A DNA stretch of 64,000 nucleotides from Streptomyces sp. Y2F8-2 (lineage in GTDB: Bacteria; Actinomycetota; Actinomycetes; Streptomycetales; Streptomycetaceae): the NCBI RefSeq assembly GCF_014905555.1, contig NZ_BNGS01000002.1, forward strand, positions 930,001 through 994,000. Direction: 5' to 3'. The stretch's first letter is position 1. Each line of letters opens with the position of its first letter. A program made the position numbers and the translations under genes. Below the pieces are notes generated by a model. That model was not told the DNA's origin. It searched no databases and worked only from the letters and a program-made list of their open reading frames with translations. This document shows, piece after piece, positions 26,824 through 35,526 of this stretch.

Positions 26824-28851
26824 TCAGGGATGGAGGGGGTTGGTGATGGTGACGTAGACGGACTGGGTGTCGACCGGGCCGACGAGTTCGTCCAGGCCGT
26901 GCAGCCGGGTCAGCAGATTGGCCTTGCACCTGAGGACGGGTGAGTCGAGCAGACGCGCCGGCAGGGTCGTGCGCAGCCGGCCCGGACCGGTGGCGGCGTC
27001 GGCGAGGAAGCCGCGGAAGGCGGCGAGCAGCAGCCGTTCGTCGGCGAGGCGTTGGGAGCCGAACGCTCCGATGAGACCGAGGACGTTGTTGATGCCGAGG
27101 TAGTAGGCGAAGCGCTCGTCGGTGACCTCGTCGGAGACGAACGTGTCGCTGAGCTCGCCGATGCCGGGCAGTCGTGCGTCGAGTTCGGCGCGGCGGGACG
27201 CGCGGAAGTAGTACCCCTGGTTGTCGCGGTAGCGGCCGCCCGCGGGCCAGCCCTCGGCGTCCAGCAGGAGCACGGTGTTCTGCTGGTGTGCCTCCAGGGC
27301 AATGCCGGCCTCGCTGTCCAGCCAGAGCACCGGGCGGACCACGTGGTGGAGGTAGCGCAGGAACCACTCGGTGGCGACGGCCCCGCGGGAGCGGCCGGTG
27401 CGCCCGGCGAGACGGGTGACGATCTCGGCGAGCCGGGAGCACATGACGGGACGCCGCTGTCCGTCGGGGTGCGGGCGGGGCCTGGGCGAGACGAGTCCGG
27501 CGACGCAGGAGGCGTCGTCGACGGGGGCGAAGGGGTTGTGGCGGATCACCACGTCCAGTCCGGCCACGGGGTTGCCGTCCTGGCCGTCGACGGCGACCCA
27601 GGCGGGGTCGCGGACGATGTCGAAGCCGGGGTGCGCTGCGCGCCACTGCGTGCCGAGGCCGCCGCGCAGCAGGCGGTGCACCTCGACGCCCCGGTGGAGT
27701 TCCTTGCGGAGGTTCTCCCGCCGGGAGTTGGTGATGCGCAGGCCCAGCGACAGCTTGAGCATCGCGGGGGCGCCCGAGCGGTGGACGGTGCGGACGGAGG
27801 AGGTCGGGTGCCAGGGCGTGCCGTGGGGGCCGAGGTCCCTCAGGAGTCCGGCGTCCAGCAGGGCGGCCGCCTCGGGGCGGTGCCGGATCTCGCGCGCCTG
27901 CCAGGGGTGCAGCGGCAGTGCGGTGAAGCCCTGAGGCAGCGGGAGGTCCGGGCCGGCGAGCCGTTCGGTGAGCCGGTCGGCGGGCAGGGGCCGGCCGCCT
28001 TCCGTCCATGCCGAGTCGGCCGCACACACCGAGGGCGCGACCGCGAACCAGTGCAGCGGGAAGGAGCCGCGCAGCTCGGGTGAGTAGAGCCGGGCCTCGG
28101 TGTCCGAGAGGCCCTCGCGGCTCTTGGCCGTGGGGTGCATCGGGTGCCCGAGCAGCAGGGCCTGTTCGGCGGAGAGGAAGAGGTCCGCACCGTCCGCGGG
28201 ACGCTCACAGCGGTCGGCGAGGAAGGTGGCGGTGCGGCGTGCGGAGTCGGCGACGCGGGCCAGCAGGTCGGTGACGTGGTTCGGCACGGCGCCCGGCTCC
28301 GGTGCGGCCCCGGCGGGGGCTGGGGCCGGTGCGGCCCCGGCGGGGGCGGTGGCCGCTGCGGCCCCGGAGCCCGCCGTCTCCCGTGCCAGCAGTGCCGCCA
28401 CCGTCACCGCGTCCACGGGCGGGGCCTGCTCCGGTGCGCCGGCCAGGCGGGGCAGGCCGAAGCGGTGCCAGCCGGTGGGGGACCAGTGGTGGACCGGGAC
28501 GAGGAGGGCCGTGCCGCCGGCGCGGAGCGGGATGCGCAGGGTGCCGTCGGCGGGAGCGGCGAGGTCGTGCTCGCGGACCCAGCAGCGCAGCAGGTTCTCC
28601 ACGGTCGCGGCCTGGGCCGCCGTGTGCGGGTCCGGGTGGTCCAGAGGGTCGGCGGCGGTGCCGTGCGGCTCGTCGGCCTCCGGTGATGGCGGCTGCTGCG
28701 CAGGCAGCGTGTGGAGTCCCGTGGGCACGGTGGCCCGCGCGCGGACGGCGCTCCGCGCGGGGGCGGGGCCGTGACCGCCGGAGGCGGGGCGGCCCCCGTC
28801 GTGGGCGGGACCCTCGGGTGCGGGAGTCGCGTGGGCGGGGGTGGAGTTCAA
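26824..28851 (-). CDS. NIS siderophore synthetase, IucA/IucC family
   Basis: The protein has about 675 residues. HPMHPTAKSREG near 235, PLHPWQAREI near 310 and SSVRTVH-SGAPAMLKLSLGLRITNSRREN near 350 are the ATP/carboxylate-binding signatures of NRPS-independent siderophore synthetases. EAHQQNTVLLLD and RDNQGYYFR follow in the C-terminal domain. The enzyme condenses a carboxylate such as citrate with an amine using ATP. The best start is a TTG at 28851 with GAGG seven bases upstream; no ATG or GTG fits, so the start is uncertain. The first 40-150 residues contain Ala/Pro-rich inserts. Confidence 0.9.
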   Translation of the reverse strand: MNSTPAHATPAPEGPAHDGGRPASGGHGPAPARSAVRARATVPTGLHTLPAQQPPSPEADEPHGTAADPLDHPDPHTAAQAATVENLLRCWVREHDLAAPADGTLRIPLRAGGTALLVPVHHWSPTGWHRFGLPRLAGAPEQAPPVDAVTVAALLARETAGSGAAAATAPAGAAPAPAPAGAAPEPGAVPNHVTDLLARVADSARRTATFLADRCERPADGADLFLSAEQALLLGHPMHPTAKSREGLSDTEARLYSPELRGSFPLHWFAVAPSVCAADSAWTEGGRPLPADRLTERLAGPDLPLPQGFTALPLHPWQAREIRHRPEAAALLDAGLLRDLGPHGTPWHPTSSVRTVHRSGAPAMLKLSLGLRITNSRRENLRKELHRGVEVHRLLRGGLGTQWRAAHPGFDIVRDPAWVAVDGQDGNPVAGLDVVIRHNPFAPVDDASCVAGLVSPRPRPHPDGQRRPVMCSRLAEIVTRLAGRTGRSRGAVATEWFLRYLHHVVRPVLWLDSEAGIALEAHQQNTVLLLDAEGWPAGGRYRDNQGYYFRASRRAELDARLPGIGELSDTFVSDEVTDERFAYYLGINNVLGLIGAFGSQRLADERLLLAAFRGFLADAATGPGRLRTTLPARLLDSPVLRCKANLLTRLHGLDELVGPVDTQSVYVTITNPLHP

Positions 28852-29018
28852 GGGCGTACCTCGTGAGGTCGTTCCGGCTCGTACGGCGACGGGCCAGGCG
28901 CGGGTGCGGGTGCGGGTGCGGTGACCCCGGGACCGGTGGAGGACGGACCGGGTCGACGGAGGTCGTGTCCGGCCGCCGGCCGGTCCTCGTGCCCGTGCCG
29001 GCGAACGGCGGGGCGGGC

Positions 29019-30482
29019 TCAGGGATGGACCACCGACCCTGCGGCCACCGCGGCCACCGCGTCGGCGAGCCGGTCCAGAACCGCGTCCGTCTGTTCGTCG
29101 GTGATCGTCAGCGGCGGCAGCAGGCGGACCACACTCGCGTGCCGCCCGCCCAGCTCCACGATCAGACCGCGCCGCAGGCACTCCCGCTGCACGGCCGCGG
29201 CCAGCGCGGGCGCGGCGGGGCGTGGTCGGATGCCCCCGGTCAGGAAGGCCGGGGAGTCCTGGGGCGCCGGGTCGGATGCGGACTCGGGGTTCACCAGCTC
29301 GATGCCGATCATCAGCCCCCGGCCGCGTACGTCCCCGACGCACGGGAACTCGGCGGCGAGGCCCCGGAGTCGGTCCAGCATGCGGGCGCCGAGCGTGGCA
29401 GCGCGCTCGGCGAGGCGGTTCTCGCGGACGTAAGCGAGGGTCGCGGTGCCGGCGGCCATGGCGAGCTGGTTGCCACGGAACGTGCCGGCGTGGGCGCCGG
29501 GTTTCCACACGTCGAGGTCGTCGCGGTAGACGACGACGGCGAGCGGCAGGCTGCCGCCGATCGCCTTGGACAGGACCATCACGTCGGGCACCACCCCGCT
29601 GTGTTCGACCGCCCAGAAGCGTCCGGTGCGGCCCACGCCCGTCTGCACCTCGTCCGCGATCAGCGGGATGGCCCGGGCCTCGGTGATCCGCCGCATACGG
29701 CGCAGCCACGCGTCCGGCGCCGGGTGCACCCCGCCCTCGCCCTGGACCGGTTCGAGGATCATCCCGGCGGGCAGGGGCACCCCCGACTTGGTGTCGTCGA
29801 GGAGGGACTCCGTCCAGCGGGCGGACAGTTCGGCGCCGCGCTCGCCGCCGACCCCGAACGGGCAGCGGTAGTCCTGGGGGAACGGCAGACGGGTGACGCG
29901 GACGTCGCCCGCGCCCCCGGACGCCTCGAGCGCCCCCGCGGTCATGCCGTGGTAGGCGCCGGTGAAGGCCAGGATGCCCCTTCGCCCGGTGGCCGTGCGC
30001 ACCAGTTTCAGTGCCGCCTCGACGGCGTCCGTCCCGGCCGGTCCGCAGAACTGCACGCGCGCGCGGTCGGCGAGTGCGGGCGGCAGGGTGCGGAACAGCT
30101 CCGTGGTGAAGGCGTCCTTCACGGGCGTGGCCAGATCCAGGACGTGCAGCGGCGCACCCGAGTCGAGGACCTTCCGGATCGCCTCCAGGACCACCGGGTG
30201 GTTGTGGCCGAGGGCCAGCGTGCCCGCGCCGGAGAGACAGTCCAGGTAGCGGCGTCCGTCGGCGCCCTCGATGGTGAGCCCGCGCGCCCGCACGGGCACG
30301 ATCGGCAGGGCACGCGCGTAGGTGCGCGCCGCGGACTCGCGCGCCGACTGCCGCCGCAGAATGCCTTCGTGCGCCCCGCGCGCACGCTCGGGCTCTGAGG
30401 CCCCCTCGCGCCCCTCTTCGGCTCCCGCGCGCCCCTTCGACGCGCCCTCCACCGGCACCACCGCAGTCTCCGTCACGGTCAC
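29019..30482 (-). CDS. Diaminobutyrate-2-oxoglutarate-type aminotransferase (class III)
   Basis: The protein has 487 residues and a PLP fold type I. Motifs are CLSGAGTLALGHNHPVV, CGPAGTDAVEAALKL, YHGMTAGAL, LIADEVQTGVGRTGRF near 280 and VLSKAIGGSLPLAVVVY with the PLP lysine near 311. It is most like the diaminobutyrate aminotransferases (EctB/RhbA group), which make 2,4-diaminobutyrate from aspartate semialdehyde. In siderophore operons such a product is the diamine precursor. It is the first gene of the unit; GTG at 30482 follows GGGAGGAA. No ectoine genes are nearby. Confidence 0.87.
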   Translation of the reverse strand: MTVTETAVVPVEGASKGRAGAEEGREGASEPERARGAHEGILRRQSARESAARTYARALPIVPVRARGLTIEGADGRRYLDCLSGAGTLALGHNHPVVLEAIRKVLDSGAPLHVLDLATPVKDAFTTELFRTLPPALADRARVQFCGPAGTDAVEAALKLVRTATGRRGILAFTGAYHGMTAGALEASGGAGDVRVTRLPFPQDYRCPFGVGGERGAELSARWTESLLDDTKSGVPLPAGMILEPVQGEGGVHPAPDAWLRRMRRITEARAIPLIADEVQTGVGRTGRFWAVEHSGVVPDVMVLSKAIGGSLPLAVVVYRDDLDVWKPGAHAGTFRGNQLAMAAGTATLAYVRENRLAERAATLGARMLDRLRGLAAEFPCVGDVRGRGLMIGIELVNPESASDPAPQDSPAFLTGGIRPRPAAPALAAAVQRECLRRGLIVELGGRHASVVRLLPPLTITDEQTDAVLDRLADAVAAVAAGSVVHP

Positions 30483-30785
30483 GGCGTCAGTTCCTCCCGC
30501 TGTTCAGAGGCGATGGTCGAGGGCCCGGGCCGGGACGGCAGGCCCCCGCACCTACAACGACCCGAGCGGCGCGGGGAAGCGGGCGGGCGGAAGATCTTCG
30601 GGCTCCGGACGATCGGCCGGATCAGGCGGCTTGTAGCCGAACCGTTGCCGTTCCGCGGGAACTCCCTCACAGCGAGCGCATAGTGTGTGATGCCGTTCAG
30701 CGGAAGAGGATGATCATCCGTTGCCTACCGCCGTCTCGGCGGCAGGCCACTGCCCGACACCGTTCCTTCCAGGGGGAGTTCCACC
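30483..30785. other. Divergent region between the siderophore operon and the protease gene
   Basis: These 303 bp should hold both promoters. A search by eye for the actinobacterial iron box (TTAGGTTAGGCTAACCTAA type) found none. No other operator was recognised. Confidence 0.45.
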
Positions 30786-32012
30786 ATGCGACCGATACGA
30801 CCGCTCTTCGCCGTCCGCTCGGAAGGCGGTGCGCGCCGCAGAACCTCCCCGGTGCCGGCGGCGGTCGGCCTCGCCGTGGCGCTGGCGCTGACCGCGACCG
30901 CGTGCGACGCGGGCGGTGGCGGCGATGCGCATGCGGGGGCGAGCGCGTCCGCGTCCTCCGCGGGCGACGGCAAGATCAAGATCCCGGACGACATCAAGCA
31001 GAAGCTCAAGAAGCACGGGATCGACATCGACAAGTGGAAGAACGGCGCCTGGAAGAACTGGAACAGGGACGACTGGCTGCGCGAGGCCGACGACTACATC
31101 AACCCGATCATCAAGGGTCTGTGGAACCCGGACCGGATGCGCAAGGCCAATGACCCCGCCAAGAAGGTCGACTCGGGCGACCTCTCGGGCGACCAGGGCG
31201 TCACGGACCCGACCCCGGCACCGGTGAAGGCGCAGGCGGTGCCGACCGCGTACCACGACAACGCGCCCACGGCGGGGAAGGTGTTCTTCGACTCCCCCAA
31301 GGGCACGATGGTCTGTTCGGCAACCGTGGTGGAGGACCCGGCGCACCCCGGGAAGTCCAACCTCGTGTGGACGGCGGGCCACTGCGTGCACGCGGGCAGG
31401 AACGGCGGCTGGTACCGCAACATCGCGTTCGTGCCGGCGTACAACAACTCCGGGCTGACGGCGGCCGAGTTGAGGAACGCGACGCGGCAGGAGATCGCCC
31501 CGTACGGTGTCTGGTGGGGTGACTGGGCGCAGACCTCCGAGCAGTGGATCGAGCAGGGCGGCGAGACGGGCGGCCAGGGCGCGTCGTACGACTTCGCCGT
31601 CATCCACGTGACGCCGGAGCAGGGCAACGGCGGCAAGTCCCTGGAGGAGACCGTCGGCTCGGCGCTCCCGGTGAACTTCGACGCGCCGGCCATTCCGAAG
31701 GTCGACAGCATCACCGCGACCGGCTACCCGGCCGCGCCTCCGTACGACGGCCAGACGCTGTACCGGTGCCAGGACAAGCCGGGCCGGCTGTCGCTCGCGC
31801 GGACGGACCCGACGATGTACCGCATCGGCTGCACCATGACGGGCGGTGCGTCCGGCGGCGGCTGGGTGGAGACGGGGGCGGACGGCAAGCCCGCCCTGGT
31901 CTCCAACACGTCGATCGGCCCGGTGACCACCGGCTGGCTGGCCGGGCCGCGGCTGAGCACGGTGGCCAAGGGCGTCTACGAGGGGGTCAGCAGGAAGTTC
32001 GCGGACCAGTGA
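30786..32012 (+). CDS. Secreted trypsin-like serine protease, lipoprotein
   Basis: The protein has 408 residues. The signal ends in the lipobox LTATAC, so the mature protein is probably a lipoprotein. After a charged linker rich in Lys/Trp (KKHGIDIDKWKNGAWKNW) comes a chymotrypsin-fold domain with VWTAGHC (His, near 198), YDFAVIHV (Asp, near 268) and TGGASGGGW (Ser, near 355). It resembles glutamyl endopeptidase/V8-type proteases. GGGGGAGTT-type purines precede the ATG. It is a single gene closed by a strong terminator. Confidence 0.88.
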   Translation: MRPIRPLFAVRSEGGARRRTSPVPAAVGLAVALALTATACDAGGGGDAHAGASASASSAGDGKIKIPDDIKQKLKKHGIDIDKWKNGAWKNWNRDDWLREADDYINPIIKGLWNPDRMRKANDPAKKVDSGDLSGDQGVTDPTPAPVKAQAVPTAYHDNAPTAGKVFFDSPKGTMVCSATVVEDPAHPGKSNLVWTAGHCVHAGRNGGWYRNIAFVPAYNNSGLTAAELRNATRQEIAPYGVWWGDWAQTSEQWIEQGGETGGQGASYDFAVIHVTPEQGNGGKSLEETVGSALPVNFDAPAIPKVDSITATGYPAAPPYDGQTLYRCQDKPGRLSLARTDPTMYRIGCTMTGGASGGGWVETGADGKPALVSNTSIGPVTTGWLAGPRLSTVAKGVYEGVSRKFADQ

Positions 32013-32058
32013 CGCGCCCCGCCTCGCCGTCGTCCGTCCCCGGACACCCGTGAAGAAG

Positions 32059-32095
32059 GCGAAGCCCGCTCCCTGTCGCAGGGAGCGGGCTTCGC
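32059..32095. terminator. Bidirectional terminator, protease gene / hflX
   Basis: A 17-bp perfect stem (GCGAAGCCCGCTCCCTG at 32059-32075, complement at 32079-32095, loop TCG) separates convergent genes; hflX stops 17 bp further on. Confidence 0.9.
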
Positions 32096-32111
32096 ACCTT
32101 CGCGCCGAGGG

Positions 32112-33602
32112 TCAGAGCGCGGGCGCCGGCGCGTACGGCGCCAGTTCCGCCGCCAGTTCCTCGTGCACCCGAGCCTTGAGCACGGTGCCCTCCGGGGTGT
32201 GCTCCTCGGAGATCACCTCGCCGTCGGAGTGGGCGCGCGCGACCAGTCGGCCGTGCGTGTAGGGCACCAGGGCCTCGATCTCGACCGACGGCCTCGGCAG
32301 CTCGTCGTCGATGAGCGCGAGCAGTTCCTCGATGCCCTGGCCGGTGCGGGCCGAGACCGCGATGGCGCGGTTCTCGATCCGCAGCAGCCGCTGGAGCACC
32401 AGCGGGTCCGCCGCGTCCGCCTTGTTGATCACGACGATCTCCGGTACGTCGGTGGCGCCGACGTCCGTGATCACCTCGCGCACGGCGGCCAGCTGCTCCT
32501 CCGGGTTCGGGTGCGAACCGTCGACCACGTGCAGGATCAGGTCGGAGTCGCCGACCTCCTCCATCGTGGAGCGGAACGCCTCGACCAGGTGGTGCGGCAG
32601 GTGCCGTACGAAGCCGACGGTGTCCGCCAGCGTGTACAGCCGCCCGCTCGGGGTCTGGGCCCGGCGCACGGTCGGGTCGAGGGTCGCGAACAGTGCGTTC
32701 TCGACCAGGACGCCCGCGCCGGTGAGGCGGTTGAGCAGGGAGGACTTGCCGGCGTTGGTGTAGCCCGCGATGGCGACCGAGGGCACCTTGTGGCGCCTGC
32801 GCTCCTGGCGCTTGATCTCGCGGCCGGTCTTCATCTCCGCGATCTCCCGGCGCATCTTCGCCATCTTCTCGCGGATCCGCCGCCGGTCCGTCTCGATCTT
32901 GGTCTCACCGGGGCCGCGGGTCGCGAGGCCGCCGCTGCCGCCGCCCATCTGCCGGGACAGCGACTGACCCCAGCCGCGCAGCCTCGGCAGCATGTACTGC
33001 ATCTGGGCGAGCGCGACCTGCGCCTTGCCCTCGCGGGACTTGGCGTGCTGGGCGAAGATGTCCAGGATCAGGGCCGTACGGTCGATGACCTTGACCTTGA
33101 CGACGTCCTCGAGGTGGATCAGCTGGGCCGGGCTCAGCTCACCGTCGCAGATGACGGTGTCCGCGCCCGTCTCGAGGACGATGTCGCGCAGCTCGTTCGC
33201 CTTGCCGGAGCCGATGTAGGTGGCCGCGTCGGGCGTGTCACGGCGCTGGATCACACCGTCGAGCACGAGGGCACCCGCGGTCTCCGCGAGGGCGGCCAGC
33301 TCGGCGAGGGAGTTCTCCGCGTCCTGTGCGGTCCCCGACGTCCACACCCCGACGAGCACGACGCGCTCCAGCCGCAGCTGCCGGTACTCGACCTCGGTGA
33401 CGTCCTCGAGCTCGGTGGACAGGCCCGCGACACGGCGCAGGGCCGCGCGCTCGGAGCGGTCGAACTGGTCGCCGTCCCGCTCTCCGTCGATCTCGTGGCT
33501 CCAGGCGACGTCCTCTTCCATCAGGGCATCGGCCCGAAGACCTTCGGCGTAGGCGTGTGCGAGGCGCTTGGCGTCCTGGGAAGGGGAAGAAGAGGAGGTC
33601 AT
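32112..33602 (-). CDS. hflX: Ribosome-associated GTPase HflX
   Basis: The protein has 496 residues. The N-terminal HflX domain (DTPDAATYIGSGKANELRDIV, DGELSPAQLIHLE) is followed by a coiled glycine-rich linker (GGGSGGLATRGPGETKIETDRR) and the G domain with GYTNAGKSSLLNRL near 282, DTVGFVRHLPHHLVEAFRST and NKAD. HflX splits stalled 70S or 100S ribosomes under stress. The ATG at 33602 follows AAGGAC; the longer frame upstream has no homology. Confidence 0.95.
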   Translation of the reverse strand: MTSSSSPSQDAKRLAHAYAEGLRADALMEEDVAWSHEIDGERDGDQFDRSERAALRRVAGLSTELEDVTEVEYRQLRLERVVLVGVWTSGTAQDAENSLAELAALAETAGALVLDGVIQRRDTPDAATYIGSGKANELRDIVLETGADTVICDGELSPAQLIHLEDVVKVKVIDRTALILDIFAQHAKSREGKAQVALAQMQYMLPRLRGWGQSLSRQMGGGSGGLATRGPGETKIETDRRRIREKMAKMRREIAEMKTGREIKRQERRRHKVPSVAIAGYTNAGKSSLLNRLTGAGVLVENALFATLDPTVRRAQTPSGRLYTLADTVGFVRHLPHHLVEAFRSTMEEVGDSDLILHVVDGSHPNPEEQLAAVREVITDVGATDVPEIVVINKADAADPLVLQRLLRIENRAIAVSARTGQGIEELLALIDDELPRPSVEIEALVPYTHGRLVARAHSDGEVISEEHTPEGTVLKARVHEELAAELAPYAPAPAL

Positions 33603-33778
33603 TGGGTCCTTACGTCGATGGGAATCCGGTTGCGGTGACGGAGTGGCGGCCGTGCAGGGCCCGTCACAGACGTCGTCAGCGGTCACAACGCTCGAGTGCC
33701 CCGGAAGATTCCCGGTCACCCGCCCCGGGAGGGCCGCGCCGCCGACCTGATGATGGTCCCACGGCACGGCCCGTCCCG

Positions 33779-35281
33779 TCATCCGACTTGTTCGGCGCCC
33801 TGGGCGTTCTCGGCGGGCTGGCTCCTCCAGTCCGGGTGGCCGGGCATCGGCGGGGTCTTCTCGCCGTGGAGCCACCCCTGGAAGAAGGCGCTCAGATCAC
33901 GTCCGGCGGTGTCGGACGCCAGGCGTTCGAAGTCGGCCGTGGTCGCCGTGGAGTCGTGGTGCAGTGCCACCCAGGCCTGCTCCAGGCGTTGGAATGCGGT
34001 GGCGCCGATCTCCTGGCGCAGGGCGTACAGCACCAGGGCGGCTCCGTCGTAGACGTTGGGCCGGAAGAGGCTGATCTTCTGGCCGGGCTTCGGGGGCTTG
34101 GGCGCAGCGGGCGGGCCGTCGGAGGCGCGCCAGCCGTCGGAGAGGGTGTACGCCGCCTTCATCCGCGCCTGAAGGGACCGGTGCGCCGTCTCGTCCGCGT
34201 ACAGGGCCTCGTACCAGGTGGCGTGTCCCTCGTTGAGCCACAGGTCGGACCAGGTGCGCGGGCTGACGCTGTCGCCGAACCACTGGTGGGACAGCTCGTG
34301 CACCATGATCGACTCGATGTACCACGCGGGGAGGGCGGGCTCGGTGAAGATGCGTTTCTCGAAGAGGGACAGCGTCTGCGTCTCCAGCTCGAAGCCGGTC
34401 TTGGCCCGGGCGATCAGCACCCCGTACGTCTCGAAGGGGTAGGGGCCGACCTTCTTCTCCAGCCAGGCGATCTGGTCGGGCGTCTTCTCCAGCCAGCGTC
34501 CGAGCTCCGCCTGATCCTCGGCCGGGACCACGTCGCGGACGGGAAGGCCGTGGGGTCCCGTGCGGTGCAGGACGGCGGTGCGGCCGATGGACACCTGGGC
34601 GAGTTCCGTGGCCATGGGGTGCTGGGTGCGGTAGGTCCAGGTGGTGCTTCTTCCGCTTCGCCGCGTGCTCACCGGGACGCCGTTCGCCACGGCCGTGTAG
34701 TCGTCCGGCGCGGTCACGTGGATCGTGAACATCGCCTTGTCGGACGGGTGGTCGTTGCACGGGAAGACCAGGTGGGCGGCGTCGGCCTGGTTGGCCATGG
34801 CGAGCCCGTCGTCGGTGCGCACCCAGCCGCCCTGCCGGTCCTTGCCGGAGACGGGGTCGCTGGTGTGCCGCACGGTGATGCGCAGCAGGCTCCCCTTGGG
34901 GAGCGGGACGCCCGGAGTGATCACCAGGTCCTCCCCCGTGCCGGTGAAGTCCGCGCGCAGTCCGTTGACGTCGACGGACTCGACCGTGCCGTGCGCGAAG
35001 TCGAGGTTGACGTGCTCCAGCCGCTGGGTGGTGCGGGCGTTGATGGTGGTGACGGCGGCGAGCGGCTTGCTGTTGTCGCCGGTGTAGGTGAAGGAGAGGT
35101 CGTACGACCGGACGTCGTATCCGGGGTTGCCGAGCGTGGGGTAGAGACGGTCGCCGACGCCGAGGGGGACGGCGGGCGAAGGGGCGCTCGCGGCGATCAG
35201 ACAACCGGAGACGGCACAGGCGAGCACGGCCGCCTGGGCACGGTGGACACGTGGCGTGACGGAACGAAGGCTGAGCGGCAT
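33779..35281 (-). CDS. M1-family metallopeptidase, probable lipoprotein
   Basis: The protein has 500 residues. The signal ends in a possible lipobox (AVSGC). The zinc site HELSHQWFGDSVSPRTWSDLWLNEGHATW near 331-355 is complete (HExxH and downstream Glu). The substrate motif is TGFELETQ rather than GAMEN, a variant seen in small secreted M1 peptidases. The C-terminal half is the helical M1 region without the last large domain. It should remove N-terminal residues from peptides outside the membrane. It lies between hflX and rshA on the same strand but with gaps of 176 and 245 bp. Confidence 0.88.
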   Translation of the reverse strand: MPLSLRSVTPRVHRAQAAVLACAVSGCLIAASAPSPAVPLGVGDRLYPTLGNPGYDVRSYDLSFTYTGDNSKPLAAVTTINARTTQRLEHVNLDFAHGTVESVDVNGLRADFTGTGEDLVITPGVPLPKGSLLRITVRHTSDPVSGKDRQGGWVRTDDGLAMANQADAAHLVFPCNDHPSDKAMFTIHVTAPDDYTAVANGVPVSTRRSGRSTTWTYRTQHPMATELAQVSIGRTAVLHRTGPHGLPVRDVVPAEDQAELGRWLEKTPDQIAWLEKKVGPYPFETYGVLIARAKTGFELETQTLSLFEKRIFTEPALPAWYIESIMVHELSHQWFGDSVSPRTWSDLWLNEGHATWYEALYADETAHRSLQARMKAAYTLSDGWRASDGPPAAPKPPKPGQKISLFRPNVYDGAALVLYALRQEIGATAFQRLEQAWVALHHDSTATTADFERLASDTAGRDLSAFFQGWLHGEKTPPMPGHPDWRSQPAENAQGAEQVG

Positions 35282-35526
35282 GGACCACCGCTATCAGCGC
35301 GCACTCCCCGGACGTGTCCGACGCGCATCCGTCCCACCCGAACGGGTTCAGCCGGGGGACGGCTGACGGAGCAGGGGGCCGACTCGCGGGATCCGGCGGC
35401 GGCCGTACGGGGAGGATCAGGCAGCGGCCGTGCGGGAGGCCGGCCGGGGCGGCTGTAGGGGGACGCGGGCCGGCGGCCGAACGGGGACGGCCGGCCCGCA
35501 CCGGACAGGCAGCCGGGGGGGCACTG

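Noticed and set aside
28858..28868. Short palindrome ACCTCGTGAGGT before the siderophore synthetase
   Set aside because: It coincides with the ribosome binding site (GAGGT) and is short enough to be chance.
30483..30785. Iron box for the siderophore operon
   Set aside because: No TTAGGTTAGGCTAACCTAA-like palindrome found by eye on either strand.
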